NCBI RefSeq assembly: GCF_000016985.1 | Contig: NC_009633.1 | Location: 2,275,539-2,339,538 of the forward strand | DNA length: 64,000 nt | From: Alkaliphilus metalliredigens QYMF | GTDB lineage: Bacteria > Bacillota > Clostridia > Peptostreptococcales > Natronincolaceae | Reading direction: 5' to 3' | Shown here: positions 20,297 through 29,317 of the stretch, piece by piece | Layout: each line of letters opens with the position of its first letter | How positions within the stretch are numbered: position 1 is the first letter of the stretch | Made by a program: the position numbers and the translations under genes | Notes under the pieces: model-generated | Told to the model about the DNA's origin: nothing | The model's database searches: none | Seen by the model: the letters and a program-made list of their open reading frames with translations, nothing else

Positions 20297-20310
20297 AGGA
20301 GTGTTATTCG

Positions 20311-20748
20311 GTGGAACATAGAAATCATATGAAATTAGAGGTTGAAAGTAGATCACAAAATGAAGCTTTTGCCAGGGTTGTTGTTGCGGCTTTTGCATCA
20401 CAATTAGACCCAACGATAGAAGAGATTGCGGATATTAAAACAGCTGTTTCTGAGGCCGTCACCAATTCTATTATTCATGGGTATGAGAATTCCATGGGCG
20501 TTGTGACACTCACTTGTACCATTGTTGATAATGAGCTTGAAATTATTGTAGAAGACCAGGGAAGAGGAATTGATGATGTTCAACAAGCAAGGGAACCCTT
20601 ATATACCTCAAAGCCAGAATTAGAGCGCTCAGGAATGGGATTTACAGTAATGGAGACATTTATGGACGAGGTGGAAGTATATTCTGAGCTAAAAAAGGGA
20701 ACAAAAATAAGAATGGTAAAAAAGTTCAAAAGCTTGAATGTAGAATAA
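20311..20748 (+). CDS. spoIIAB: Anti-sigma F factor SpoIIAB
   Basis: 145 aa GHKL kinase. It holds sigma-F inactive and phosphorylates SpoIIAA. The ATP-binding N box is [16 protein letters not shown], the G1 box is [10 protein letters not shown], and the G2 region is [20 protein letters not shown] 20311 is chosen because AAAGGAG lies 8 nt upstream; a longer in-frame reading from 20287 would overlap spoIIAA and lacks a site. Confidence 0.96.
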   Translation: MEHRNHMKLEVESRSQNEAFARVVVAAFASQLDPTIEEIADIKTAVSEAVTNSIIHGYENSMGVVTLTCTIVDNELEIIVEDQGRGIDDVQQAREPLYTSKPELERSGMGFTVMETFMDEVEVYSELKKGTKIRMVKKFKSLNVE

Positions 20749-20757
20749 GGGGTAGAT

Positions 20758-21534
20758 ATGATGAATATTCCTGCGGTATCCGAGGAAAATAATGAAGTGC
20801 TTCCACATGAAGAGACAATGACATTGATTCAAATGGCACAAAAAGGTGATTTACAGGCACAGGAAAAACTAGTGAGTCATAATCTAGGTCTGATTCGAAG
20901 TGTTATCAAACGCTTTAGTAATCGAGGTTATGATAGGGAAGATTTGTTTCAGCTTGGTTCCATTGGATTGATTAAAGCCATCAGAAAATTTGACATTAGT
21001 TTTAATGTTAGGTTTTCTACTTATGCAGTCCCAATGATTATTGGTGAAATCAAGCGGTTTTTAAGGGACGATGGGATTATAAAAGTATCTCGTTCCCTTA
21101 AACAAACAGCCTCCAGAGTAAAAGTGACAAAGGAGAAATTATTTAAAGAATTTGGCAGAGAGCCAACGTTACATGAAATTGCTAAGGTACTGGAAATAAC
21201 CAAAGAAGAAATTGTAATGGCGCTAGATTCCAATATGTATCCAGAATATTTATATGAAGTCATTCATCAGGATGATGGATCCCCCATTCACTTGATTGAT
21301 AAAATTAGTGAAACCGATTCATTAGATGACAGTGAAGTCATAGATAAAATCATGCTTAAGGAAGTGATTGGACGACTAGAGCCCAGGGAAAGACAGATTA
21401 TTATCCTACGTTACTTTAAGGATAAGACACAGACTGAAATTGCAAAGGTATTAGGTATTTCTCAAGTTCAGGTTTCAAGAATTGAAAAAAAAGTATTACA
21501 AACTATGAAAGATATGATGAGCAAGGCCTATTGA
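20758..21534 (+). CDS. sigF: RNA polymerase sporulation sigma factor SigF
   Basis: 258 aa, the first forespore-specific sigma factor. Region 2 is seen in NLGLIRSVIKRFSNRGYDRE DLFQLGSIGLIKAIRKFD, with RFSTYAVPMIIGEIKRFL (2.3-2.4). Region 3 covers the middle, and region 4.2 ends with TQTEIAKVLGISQVQVSR. It starts 9 nt after spoIIAB at one of two adjacent ATGs, behind AAGGGGTAGAT, and ends in a terminator. Confidence 0.97.
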   Translation: MMNIPAVSEENNEVLPHEETMTLIQMAQKGDLQAQEKLVSHNLGLIRSVIKRFSNRGYDREDLFQLGSIGLIKAIRKFDISFNVRFSTYAVPMIIGEIKRFLRDDGIIKVSRSLKQTASRVKVTKEKLFKEFGREPTLHEIAKVLEITKEEIVMALDSNMYPEYLYEVIHQDDGSPIHLIDKISETDSLDDSEVIDKIMLKEVIGRLEPRERQIIILRYFKDKTQTEIAKVLGISQVQVSRIEKKVLQTMKDMMSKAY

Positions 21535-21550
21535 ATAGGCCTTGCTTTAA
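21521..21550 (+). terminator. Terminator of the spoIIA operon
   Basis: GCAAGGCCTA-TTGA-TAGGCCTTGC stem overlapping the sigF stop, followed by TTTAAAATTTT. Confidence 0.8.
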
Positions 21551-21625
21551 AATTTTGAACCTTCCGATCTCAGTAAGAATTAAAACGTAAAAATCGTCAA
21601 TAATAAAGGTAAGGAGGGTGAAATC

Positions 21626-21808
21626 ATGATTCTGAATATAAGTAAAACTAAAAATATTATGTTGATATGTTTCATTGTGTTTATTGTTGGTCTGGCATCA
21701 TGGTACATTGTAGAGCAGCGAAAGGAAAATGCGATTCCAGAAAAGGCAGATTTAGTTTATGAGGATCAGATAAAATTTTTTGTAGAAGCTGGATCACATG
21801 CAAACTAA
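21626..21808 (+). CDS. Small membrane protein ahead of spoVAA, 60 aa
   Basis: ATG after AAGGAGGGTGAAATC. One membrane segment at about residues 11-27 (IMLICFIVFIVGLASWYIV) and a charged tail. Its stop overlaps the spoVAA start by 11 nt, which suggests translational coupling and a place at the head of the spoVA operon. I do not recognise it in the standard spoVA gene set, and it does not look like a piece of SpoVAA, which is complete downstream. Function unknown. Confidence 0.65.
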   Translation: MILNISKTKNIMLICFIVFIVGLASWYIVEQRKENAIPEKADLVYEDQIKFFVEAGSHAN

Positions 21809-22430
21809 TCATCAAATTTTCATCCAATCAAAGAACAAGGTGACAACTGTGAATACGAAAAAATTAATGTTAAAAGACCTAATTGATATTGTGGCAGTCC
21901 CTGAAATTAAGCAACAAATTGAAAATATAAATTATCCATTAAAGGACAATGTGAACCAGGATCATCATATCATTTCAATGCTGAACATCATAGAAAGCAT
22001 AGGAAGAGTCTATCCTGGCTGCAATACAACCATTATAGGGGAATCTAACATACTTGTTAAAAATATAGGGAATGTTGAAAAAAAAGACACTTATAAATTA
22101 CTAAGAGTGGGAGTGATTTGTTTCTTATTATTCATAGGATCAATTACAGCCATTATTAATTTTCACTCTGATGTAAATATGAGGGAAGCTCATGGAACAA
22201 TATACAAAATTATTACTGGAGAAGAAAATGAACGACCTCTATTACTTCAGATTCCTTACTCCATAGGGATTGGTGTAGGAATGGCTGTTTTTTTTAATCA
22301 TATTTTTAGAAAGAAAATTAACCAAGAACCAAGTCCCTTAGAGGTGGAAATCTATAGCTATCAACAAAGTTTAGATGAATATATCATAAATAACAATGAA
22401 GAGAGAAATAGAAGGGATAAAGATGGGTAG
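21798..22430 (+). CDS. spoVAA: Stage V sporulation protein AA
   Basis: 210 aa. The N-terminal soluble half contains the family pattern LKDLIDIVAVPEIKQQIENI, followed by membrane segments at about 107-125 and 153-170. SpoVA proteins form the inner-membrane channel that loads and releases dipicolinic acid in spores. The start overlaps the upstream small gene, and its stop overlaps spoVAB, so translation is probably coupled. Confidence 0.88.
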   Translation: MQTNHQIFIQSKNKVTTVNTKKLMLKDLIDIVAVPEIKQQIENINYPLKDNVNQDHHIISMLNIIESIGRVYPGCNTTIIGESNILVKNIGNVEKKDTYKLLRVGVICFLLFIGSITAIINFHSDVNMREAHGTIYKIITGEENERPLLLQIPYSIGIGVGMAVFFNHIFRKKINQEPSPLEVEIYSYQQSLDEYIINNNEERNRRDKDG

Positions 22431-22833
22431 TTTATTTTTGCCAATTATAGGCTTTGCCAATGGCATTATCGTAGGAAGTGGTATCGTTGCATTGCTAACG
22501 CTATTAGACATTATTCCAAGGCTAGGTCAATTAACAAAAACATATCAATCAACATCCCTATATGAAAGTATCATTATTCTAGGTGCAACGTTTGGTGCCT
22601 TTACTTCATTAACAAAGGTAGGGTTTAGTATGGGGCCCATCACCATTGTCATTGTTGGATTTACAGTTGGAACTTTTATTGGATTACTGGCATCGGCACT
22701 GGCCGAGGTGATGAATGTCATTCCTGTACTAATCAGGAGGTTTCGTCTAGATGGATATATTCTTTACGTGGTATATTCTTTAATATTTGGAAAAGTAATT
22801 GGATCATTAATTCACTGGCTGATGGTGTATTAA
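22423..22833 (+). CDS. spoVAB: Stage V sporulation protein AB
   Basis: 136 aa with four or five membrane segments; FANGIIVGSGIVALLTLLDIIPRL at the start and GATFGAFTSLTKVGFSMGP in the middle are typical. ATG 22423 is chosen because AGAAGGGA lies just upstream and the normal SpoVAB N-terminus begins at about this point; a longer in-frame start exists at 22396. It overlaps the spoVAA stop by 8 nt. Confidence 0.9.
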   Translation: MGSLFLPIIGFANGIIVGSGIVALLTLLDIIPRLGQLTKTYQSTSLYESIIILGATFGAFTSLTKVGFSMGPITIVIVGFTVGTFIGLLASALAEVMNVIPVLIRRFRLDGYILYVVYSLIFGKVIGSLIHWLMVY

Positions 22834-22873
22834 AAGATAAAATATAAAAAGCTAAAAGGGAAGGTGTGTTGGC

Positions 22874-23032
22874 GTGAACATTGAAAAAAATTATTTTACT
22901 CATAAAAAAGTAGATCCAGGAGAGTTAAAGGCAATTGAAGATAAAAAAATCATTCATGATTTTGAACGACAATCATTTGAATTAGATCCTGAAAACTTAG
23001 AGGGGAGTCATACAAGGAATGAAATAAGATGA
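22874..23032 (+). CDS. Short gene between spoVAB and spoVAC, 52 aa
   Basis: GTG start with AAGGGAAGG 9 nt upstream and TGA at 23030-23032. The product is hydrophilic and charged (VNIEKNYFTHKKVDPGEL at the start), with no membrane segment. It fills the gap between spoVAB and spoVAC on the same strand with operon-like spacing, so it is probably translated with them. I know no such gene in the Bacillus operon. Evidence is ribosome site, frame and position only. Confidence 0.55.
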   Translation: MNIEKNYFTHKKVDPGELKAIEDKKIIHDFERQSFELDPENLEGSHTRNEIR

Positions 23033-23050
23033 TAATTGGGAGCGACATGA

Positions 23051-23506
23051 ATGAATAGAAATCAAAGTAAAAAGAATGAAGATTATAAAGCCTATGTGGA
23101 AGAGAAAGTACCTAAGCCTAATATGTTTAAGAACTGCATTTGGGCTTTCTTTGTTGGGGGAGGCATCTCTACAATTGGTCAATTCATTCATAATCTAATA
23201 GAAAACCAAATGAATTTGACTCATTTAGAAGCGACCAATGCCACAATTCTAGTGATGATTTTTATAGGTGCACTACTAACAGGGCTGGGAATATATGATT
23301 TGATCGGAAAAAAAGCAGGGGCTGGGTCCATTGTTCCAATAACAGGATTTGCAAATTCAATTGTTTCTCCAGCCATGGAATTTAAACGGGAGGGTTATGT
23401 ATTTGGGGTAGCAGCAAAGATGTTTGTATTGGCAGGGCCTGTTTTGGTGTATGGAATTACAAGTTCAGTAGTTGTAGGGCTAATCTACTACTTTATACAA
23501 AGATAG
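23051..23506 (+). CDS. spoVAC: Stage V sporulation protein AC
   Basis: 151 aa. A charged N-terminus (about 1-30) precedes four membrane segments; KPNMFKNCIWAFFVGGGIST and GAGSIVPITGFANSIVSPAMEFKREG are family hallmarks. In Bacillus, SpoVAC behaves as a mechanosensitive channel for dipicolinic acid. Followed after 8 nt by spoVAD. Confidence 0.96.
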   Translation: MNRNQSKKNEDYKAYVEEKVPKPNMFKNCIWAFFVGGGISTIGQFIHNLIENQMNLTHLEATNATILVMIFIGALLTGLGIYDLIGKKAGAGSIVPITGFANSIVSPAMEFKREGYVFGVAAKMFVLAGPVLVYGITSSVVVGLIYYFIQR

Positions 23507-23514
23507 GAGGAGCT

Positions 23515-24540
23515 GTGGTGGCAGTAAAGAAGATTGGAAATCAGACAATTAAACTATTGAACCCACCTTCTATCATTTCCACAGCATCAATCGTTGGACC
23601 TAAGGAAGGACAGGGTCCCTTAGCAAAATATTTTGATCAAATCATTCAAGATGATCTCTTTGGGGAAAAAAGCTGGGAAAGGGCAGAAAGTAAGTTAATT
23701 AAGGAAACAGTCAAGTTGGCATTAAAGAAGGCGGGACTTCATCTAAATGATATTGATTACATGTTTGGAGGAGATCTACTAAATCAACTGATGTCCACAT
23801 CCTTTGCAGCTAGAGATTTAGGAATCCCCTTTTTTGGGCTCTATGGTGCTTGTTCTACTATGACGGAATCCTTAGCATTGGCTGCGATTATGATAGAGGG
23901 AGGTTATGCAGACAATGTGATTGCAACGACATCCAGTCACTTTTCCTCTGCAGAAAGACAATTTAGATTTCCGTTAGAATTAGGGAATCAAAGACCCTTG
24001 ACATCGCAGTGGACTGTGACCGGATCCGGTGCTGTCATCCTCAGCACAAAAAGTGAGGGTCCATATATTACTTATATAACTCCTGGTAAGGTGATTGATT
24101 ATGGTATCTCAGATCCCAATAATATGGGAGCAGCTATGGCACCGGCTGCGGTTCATACCATCAAGACTCACTTAGAGGATTTAGCCATAGACGCTGATTA
24201 TTATGATTTAATCGTTACAGGAGATTTGGGGGAGATTGGCAAAGAGATTGCAAAGGATTTAATTAAAAAGGAAGGGGTTAATCTATCAAATAAATTCACA
24301 GATTGTGGCGTTGAAATATTTGATCCTAAGAAACAAGACACACATTCAGGAGGGAGTGGGTGTGGTTGTTCAGCTGTTGTGTTTGCGGGGTATCTTTATG
24401 AGCAGTTGAAGCTAAAAAACCTAAACAGAATTTTATTGGTTTCTACTGGTGCCCTACTATCTCAAACTAGTTTTCATCAAGGAGAGACCATCCCAGCTGT
24501 GGCTCATGCAGTTGCCATAGAGTGTCATTTGAGTAATTAA
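23515..24540 (+). CDS. spoVAD: Stage V sporulation protein AD
   Basis: 341 aa with a thiolase/KAS III-like fold; it binds dipicolinic acid at the inner membrane surface. Motifs include FFGLYGACSTMTESLALAA and GGSGCGCSAVVFAGYL. GTG start directly after AGGAGGAGCT, a second GTG follows. Full length compared with the family (about 338 aa). Confidence 0.97.
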   Translation: MVAVKKIGNQTIKLLNPPSIISTASIVGPKEGQGPLAKYFDQIIQDDLFGEKSWERAESKLIKETVKLALKKAGLHLNDIDYMFGGDLLNQLMSTSFAARDLGIPFFGLYGACSTMTESLALAAIMIEGGYADNVIATTSSHFSSAERQFRFPLELGNQRPLTSQWTVTGSGAVILSTKSEGPYITYITPGKVIDYGISDPNNMGAAMAPAAVHTIKTHLEDLAIDADYYDLIVTGDLGEIGKEIAKDLIKKEGVNLSNKFTDCGVEIFDPKKQDTHSGGSGCGCSAVVFAGYLYEQLKLKNLNRILLVSTGALLSQTSFHQGETIPAVAHAVAIECHLSN

Positions 24541-24560
24541 GGACAGGGGGAAATGAAAAT

Positions 24561-24917
24561 ATGGCCTATGTGAATGCATTTATTGTTGGCGGATTGATAT
24601 GCGTCATTGGACAATTATTAATGGATGGAACGAAATTAACTTCGGCACATGTGCTCGTTATTTTTGTTACAGCGGGGGTAATGCTTACAGCTATAGGTCT
24701 ATACGAACCCATAGTTGAATTTGGAGGAGCCGGTGCCACAATTCCCCTGCCTGGTTTTGGGTATTCCCTGGCAAAGGGGACATTTAAAGGTGTACAGCAA
24801 AACGGTTTTCTTGGGGCATTCACAGGTGGCATTGAAGGAACAGCAGCGGGAATTTCAGCCGCTATTGTATTTGGTTATATTATGGCAATATTATTTAATC
24901 CGAAAACAAAACCATAG
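24561..24917 (+). CDS. spoVAE: Stage V sporulation protein AE (SpoVAEb type)
   Basis: 118 aa, four membrane segments. ATIPLPGFGYSLAKGTFKGV is the family signature, related to SpoVAC. It follows spoVAD by 20 nt with GGGGGAAATG near the start. Part of the channel complex for dipicolinic acid. Confidence 0.95.
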   Translation: MAYVNAFIVGGLICVIGQLLMDGTKLTSAHVLVIFVTAGVMLTAIGLYEPIVEFGGAGATIPLPGFGYSLAKGTFKGVQQNGFLGAFTGGIEGTAAGISAAIVFGYIMAILFNPKTKP

Positions 24918-24929
24918 GATGTGAAAAAA

Positions 24930-25499
24930 ATGAAGGAAGAAGTTAAAAGGAAGGTAATATTTGTAACCGATGGAGATAGGTGTGCCCAAAGGACAGTGGA
25001 AGTAGCAGTAAAAAATGTAGGAGGCAGGTGTATTTCTAGCTCTGGTGGTAATCCAACCCCCTTGAGCTCACCAGAAATTATTAAACGGATTAAGGAAGCG
25101 AAACATGATCCTGTTGTTGTTATGGTTGATGATAAAGGGAATAGCGGGACAGGGGTAGGGGAGCAAGCATTATACGAAATGGTCAACCATCCTGATATTG
25201 AGGTCATGGGAATCATAGCTGTTGCTTCTAATACAAAGGGGGTACAAGGTGCCCATGTGGACTTTTCCGTAGACCAAAATGGTAAAATTATTGAATCACC
25301 GGTAGATAAGGATGGCCACAAAAGCATAAAGAAGGTGCTATATGGTGATACAGTTGATATTTTAGACCAATGTCATGTACCTATTATTGTTGGGATCGGG
25401 GATATAGGCAAAATGGAGGGACACGACAGTTCTGTAATCGGAGCACCGATTATCACGAAGGCATTAAGAGAAGTGATGAATAGAAGTAAAGATCATTAG
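24930..25499 (+). CDS. Stage V sporulation protein AE (SpoVAEa type)
   Basis: 189 aa soluble protein; VIFVTDGDRCAQRTVEVAVK and the DDKGNSGTGVGEQALYEM segment identify the SpoVAEa family, whose exact role in spores is unknown. ATG 24930 is preferred because AGGA lies 10 nt upstream; GTG 24921 is too close to that site. Last gene of the operon, ending 70 nt before a long inverted repeat. Confidence 0.9.
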   Translation: MKEEVKRKVIFVTDGDRCAQRTVEVAVKNVGGRCISSSGGNPTPLSSPEIIKRIKEAKHDPVVVMVDDKGNSGTGVGEQALYEMVNHPDIEVMGIIAVASNTKGVQGAHVDFSVDQNGKIIESPVDKDGHKSIKKVLYGDTVDILDQCHVPIIVGIGDIGKMEGHDSSVIGAPIITKALREVMNRSKDH

Positions 25500-25570
25500 T
25501 AGATAATGAGATAGATAAGGGATGTTGAGTTGTTTATCTGTATAATTTCATAAAACATAATATATATAAT

Positions 25571-25602
25571 AAGAGCTGCAGAGAGTACTCTCTGCAGCTC
25601 TT
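25571..25602. terminator. Terminator between the spoVA operon and the PBP gene
   Basis: AAGAGCTGCAGAGAGT and ACTCTCTGCAGCTCTT are perfectly complementary over 16 bp with no loop spacer, giving a strong hairpin on both strands. Confidence 0.75.
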
Positions 25603-25628
25603 AAAACTTAATTGTCTTTATGATCCTC

Positions 25629-28256
25629 TTAGTCTGTAACAATCCAACTAGGAGGGCCATTTTCATCTTCGTCATCATTGCCATTATCATTACTATTACC
25701 ATTTCCATTACCGTTTCCATTATCTTGATCTTGATCTTGATCTTGATCTTGATCTTGATCTGGATCAACTGGCTCACCATCATCACCTATTAATCCATCG
25801 GGTGAGCCATCTGGAAAAGGGCCGTTACCACCGTCTTCAATGGGATCATAATATCCTCGTGGAAGCTCGTATTGATAATCTCGTGGTTGGATTCCACCAT
25901 GCTCTTCTGGATAGTAAGGCACTTTACGTTGTACAAAAATTCTTGATTCCACCTCCCAGGGGGGTGTTAAATCAGTAGCCAGTTTGCCTGTGGGAACATG
26001 AATATCAGCTCGTACGTGTACGTCACAATATTCCTTTGGCTCAGTGCCTCGAATAAATAATTCGGACCTTGCCATACTACCTCTAGGGTCTTGTTGACAA
26101 TATTCAGTGATAAGTTTACCAGAAACTGCGCAGATATTGTGTCTATCAAGACCATCAGGAGTTACAAAATCCTTAGGACTCAATTCTTCATGGACTCGAG
26201 CCATAACCCGTTGCCAAAGTCTTGCAGACATGCCACTACCTTGCTCCAAAGCTCTGTTTTGGTCATTACCAATCCAAGTAGCGCCTACATAGTAGGGGGT
26301 ATACCCAACAAACCATGCATCATAATTATTGTTAGTGGTACCTGTTTTACCTGCTACAGGAATTCCTGAGTTGCCCGGGTTTAGTCGTGCACCAGTACCG
26401 GTACCTGCTGATACTACGTTTTTCAACATATCAGTCATGATATAAGCAGCTTGTTCGGTTAAGACTCTATTTCTGTTTTGGGATTTCTCTACAATTATAT
26501 TTCCTTGTGAATCTCGAATTTCTGTAATTGTGACAGGTTCAACATAAACACCTTGATTAGCTAATGTGGCATAGGCAGCAGTCATTTCCAATGGAGAGAC
26601 CCCACGGGTCATACCACCAAGGGCGGTAGAAAAGGTCTCATCTGTATAACGGCCGCCATTAACCATGACGGGATTATCGCTTGTGATAACGCTTGTGATA
26701 CCCATGGATTCCATAGAATCAAACATCTGTCTAAAGGAAGAACTATCGTCTGGACCCAGCATATCTGCAACCAGAACCGCCCCAACATTACTGGAGTCTC
26801 TTACGGCCTGTCTTACTGTAATCAAGCCTTGATAAGCTTGATTATAGTTTCTTGGGAAGGGGGCACCTGGGGTTCCTTTATTATAATAGATCGGAATGTC
26901 ATCAACTACGGTACCAGCAGTCACTTGTCCACTATTGATTGCTGGAGCATAAACAGCGATAGGCTTAATCGCTGAGCCTGGTTGACGTGGAGATAAAGCG
27001 CGATTGAAGACCTTCTTGCCTGCAACTTCTCTTCCTCCAACAAGGGCTTTAATTTGGCCTGTTTGGTGGTCAATGATTACCATAGAGGATTGTGGTTGAA
27101 GACTATGATTATCATCATAGATCGTTCCAGGGAAATTCTCGTGACGGAGATATTCCTCCTCTAAAATCATTTGAATACCTAGGTCCATGGTGGAGTAGAT
27201 TCTAAGTCCACCAGAATACAACAATTGACGTGCCTCATCTGGGGATAAGCCAGTAGCCTCTAAAGCGGTAATGACATCCTTTTTCACGAGATCACCAAAA
27301 TAAGAGGACACTTCATCATTACTTAAACGTGCCGGATTTAATGATTCTTTTAAATCTTCATTAAGTGCTTCTTGGTACTCTGCCTCTGAAATATATTCTA
27401 ATCTTCTCATGGCACTGAGTACTAACCGTTGTCTTTGAATGACACTTGGGTCTTCATTATACACGATTGTATAGATGCCATTGGAATCATTTAAAATAAT
27501 ATGGCGTTCCTCATCCACTTGATCCTTAGTTAAGGTACGAATTGGTGGGTACCTAGAGGGATTTCGAGTGATTCCTGCGATCAAAGCTGATTCAGCGATG
27601 GTTAGTTCGTGAACATCCTTAGAGAAATAGACTTGAGAAGCGGCCTGAACACCGTTGGCACCACTGCCTAAATAAATTGTATTTAAATAAGTTTCTAAAA
27701 TTTGTTCCTTTGATAAATGCCTATCAAGTTGAATTCCATAGTAGGCATCTCGGATTTTTCTAGCATAGCTTGTATCGCTACGGCTTAGAAATAAATTGAC
27801 CGCAAGCTGTTGGTTAATTGTACTTGCACCTTGCCTGGAACCAGTACGAAGATTGGTCAAAGCAGCACCAAAAATCCTTCTAGGATCAACACCACTATGA
27901 GTCCAAAAACGTTCATCTTCAATGGAAACAAAGGCATTAATTAAGTCTTCTGGCATTTGGTTATACTCTACAATTGTTCGATAATTTTCGCTTTGCACCT
28001 TCTCTAGCACTTGACCATCGGTATCGAGTATAAAAGAGGTTTCATCTAACATCTCATAAATATTAGATGCATCAATTGGCGGAGTGTCTTTAATCACACT
28101 AAGCACAATACCCGTTGTGACACCGGCGCCAATAAAAACGATCAGTATAATTGACAGAATAACAACGCGGATAATACTAATACGTTTACTGTTTGGTTTT
28201 TTATTATTGGATCGATTTGACTTATTTGTTTCGTTTGTTGGCTTCTTATCAGACAT
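25629..28256 (-). CDS. Class A penicillin-binding protein (PBP1a-type)
   Basis: 875 aa bifunctional peptidoglycan synthase. A basic Asn-rich tail (1-27) and one membrane segment (about 30-52) precede a GT51 glycosyltransferase domain (EDERFWTHSGVDPRRI, STINQQLAVNLFLS). The transpeptidase domain has SAIK (Ser-x-x-Lys), SSN and KTGTT. The C-terminal 110 residues are low complexity: acidic/Pro, then six Gln-Asp pairs encoded by a GATCTT-type hexamer repeat, then Gly-Asn repeats. ATG 28256 follows GGAGGG; a longer in-frame reading to 28388 has no site and would put sequence before the basic start. Confidence 0.93.
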   Translation of the reverse strand: MSDKKPTNETNKSNRSNNKKPNSKRISIIRVVILSIILIVFIGAGVTTGIVLSVIKDTPPIDASNIYEMLDETSFILDTDGQVLEKVQSENYRTIVEYNQMPEDLINAFVSIEDERFWTHSGVDPRRIFGAALTNLRTGSRQGASTINQQLAVNLFLSRSDTSYARKIRDAYYGIQLDRHLSKEQILETYLNTIYLGSGANGVQAASQVYFSKDVHELTIAESALIAGITRNPSRYPPIRTLTKDQVDEERHIILNDSNGIYTIVYNEDPSVIQRQRLVLSAMRRLEYISEAEYQEALNEDLKESLNPARLSNDEVSSYFGDLVKKDVITALEATGLSPDEARQLLYSGGLRIYSTMDLGIQMILEEEYLRHENFPGTIYDDNHSLQPQSSMVIIDHQTGQIKALVGGREVAGKKVFNRALSPRQPGSAIKPIAVYAPAINSGQVTAGTVVDDIPIYYNKGTPGAPFPRNYNQAYQGLITVRQAVRDSSNVGAVLVADMLGPDDSSSFRQMFDSMESMGITSVITSDNPVMVNGGRYTDETFSTALGGMTRGVSPLEMTAAYATLANQGVYVEPVTITEIRDSQGNIIVEKSQNRNRVLTEQAAYIMTDMLKNVVSAGTGTGARLNPGNSGIPVAGKTGTTNNNYDAWFVGYTPYYVGATWIGNDQNRALEQGSGMSARLWQRVMARVHEELSPKDFVTPDGLDRHNICAVSGKLITEYCQQDPRGSMARSELFIRGTEPKEYCDVHVRADIHVPTGKLATDLTPPWEVESRIFVQRKVPYYPEEHGGIQPRDYQYELPRGYYDPIEDGGNGPFPDGSPDGLIGDDGEPVDPDQDQDQDQDQDQDNGNGNGNGNSNDNGNDDEDENGPPSWIVTD

Positions 28257-28508
28257 TTTTAATCCCTCCATATTTAAAGGAAATACAATAAAGTGAAATA
28301 ATAAAATACATTTTATTATAACATAATAGGGGCACAACGCAACCATAGAACAAGAACGTTGAAAAATACAGTAAGCATATACTTCCAATATGAGTATTAT
28401 AACATATTTAAAACAAAGTGTTAATACGACAAAGTGATAGATATAATTTACCTAGATTCATCACAAATACCCCTGGAGAATCATATAATTAACAAAGGGG
28501 GGATTTTT

Positions 28509-29186
28509 TTGAAATTTAGAAGAAGGCGTAAAAATTATAAAAAGTATGTTCTCATAGCTTTCACCCTTCTTGTTACCATTATAGCCATATATAGCTTCAC
28601 TTATATAGACCGTAAGATAATGCCTACGGTACAGGCATTAGGGGAATTAAAGGCCCAGGAATTGACTACCAGAGCTATCAATGAGTCCATCAGTGTGGTG
28701 ATTAGACAAGACATAGAATATGAGGACCTTGTTTCCATCAAGGAGGATGAGGAAGGAAATATCACATTGATGCAAGCAAATACCATGCTGATGAATCGCA
28801 TTGCCTCTGATGTGGCGTTAACAATACAAGAGCATTTAAAGCAAATCAAGACAACTTCCGACCGAATTCCCTTGGGAAATGCATTGGGAAGTCAACTACT
28901 GGCACAATATGGTCCTAAAATCAAACTATCGGTAACGCCCTTGGGGATGGTAGATGTCAATTTTGGAACAGAGTTTGAACATTCAGGAATCAACCAAACA
29001 AGGCATCGTATTTTCCTTGTGGTCAATACCAGCGTACGGGTAATTGTTCCTTTTAGTGGCAGTACAATTCACGTGACAACCTATGTACCCGTGGCAGAAA
29101 CTGTCATTGTAGGTCGTGTTCCAATGAACTATATCAATGTACCCAGGGATCAATTTCTGAATATCGCACCCCTAGTTGGGGAATAA
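28509..29186 (+). CDS. yunB: Sporulation protein YunB
   Basis: 225 aa. One N-terminal membrane segment (about 13-32) is followed by an extracytoplasmic domain with the family patterns TRAINESI, GNALGSQLLAQYGPKI and NQTRHRIFLVVNTSVRVI. YunB is a sigma-E-controlled sporulation protein in Bacillus. TTG 28509 follows AAAGGGGGGA; an upstream in-frame start at 28434 lacks a site. Confidence 0.88.
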   Translation: MKFRRRRKNYKKYVLIAFTLLVTIIAIYSFTYIDRKIMPTVQALGELKAQELTTRAINESISVVIRQDIEYEDLVSIKEDEEGNITLMQANTMLMNRIASDVALTIQEHLKQIKTTSDRIPLGNALGSQLLAQYGPKIKLSVTPLGMVDVNFGTEFEHSGINQTRHRIFLVVNTSVRVIVPFSGSTIHVTTYVPVAETVIVGRVPMNYINVPRDQFLNIAPLVGE

Positions 29187-29317
29187 AAATGATAAGATAA
29201 ATGATTTCTTTTAGGAAATCTATTGTATTTTCCCTGAATTTTCCCTTATTATAATACTAGAGGTATTTTAAAGTAAGATGGGTTGACTATAAACAATAGA
29301 TAAAAGGTGTGGATAAG

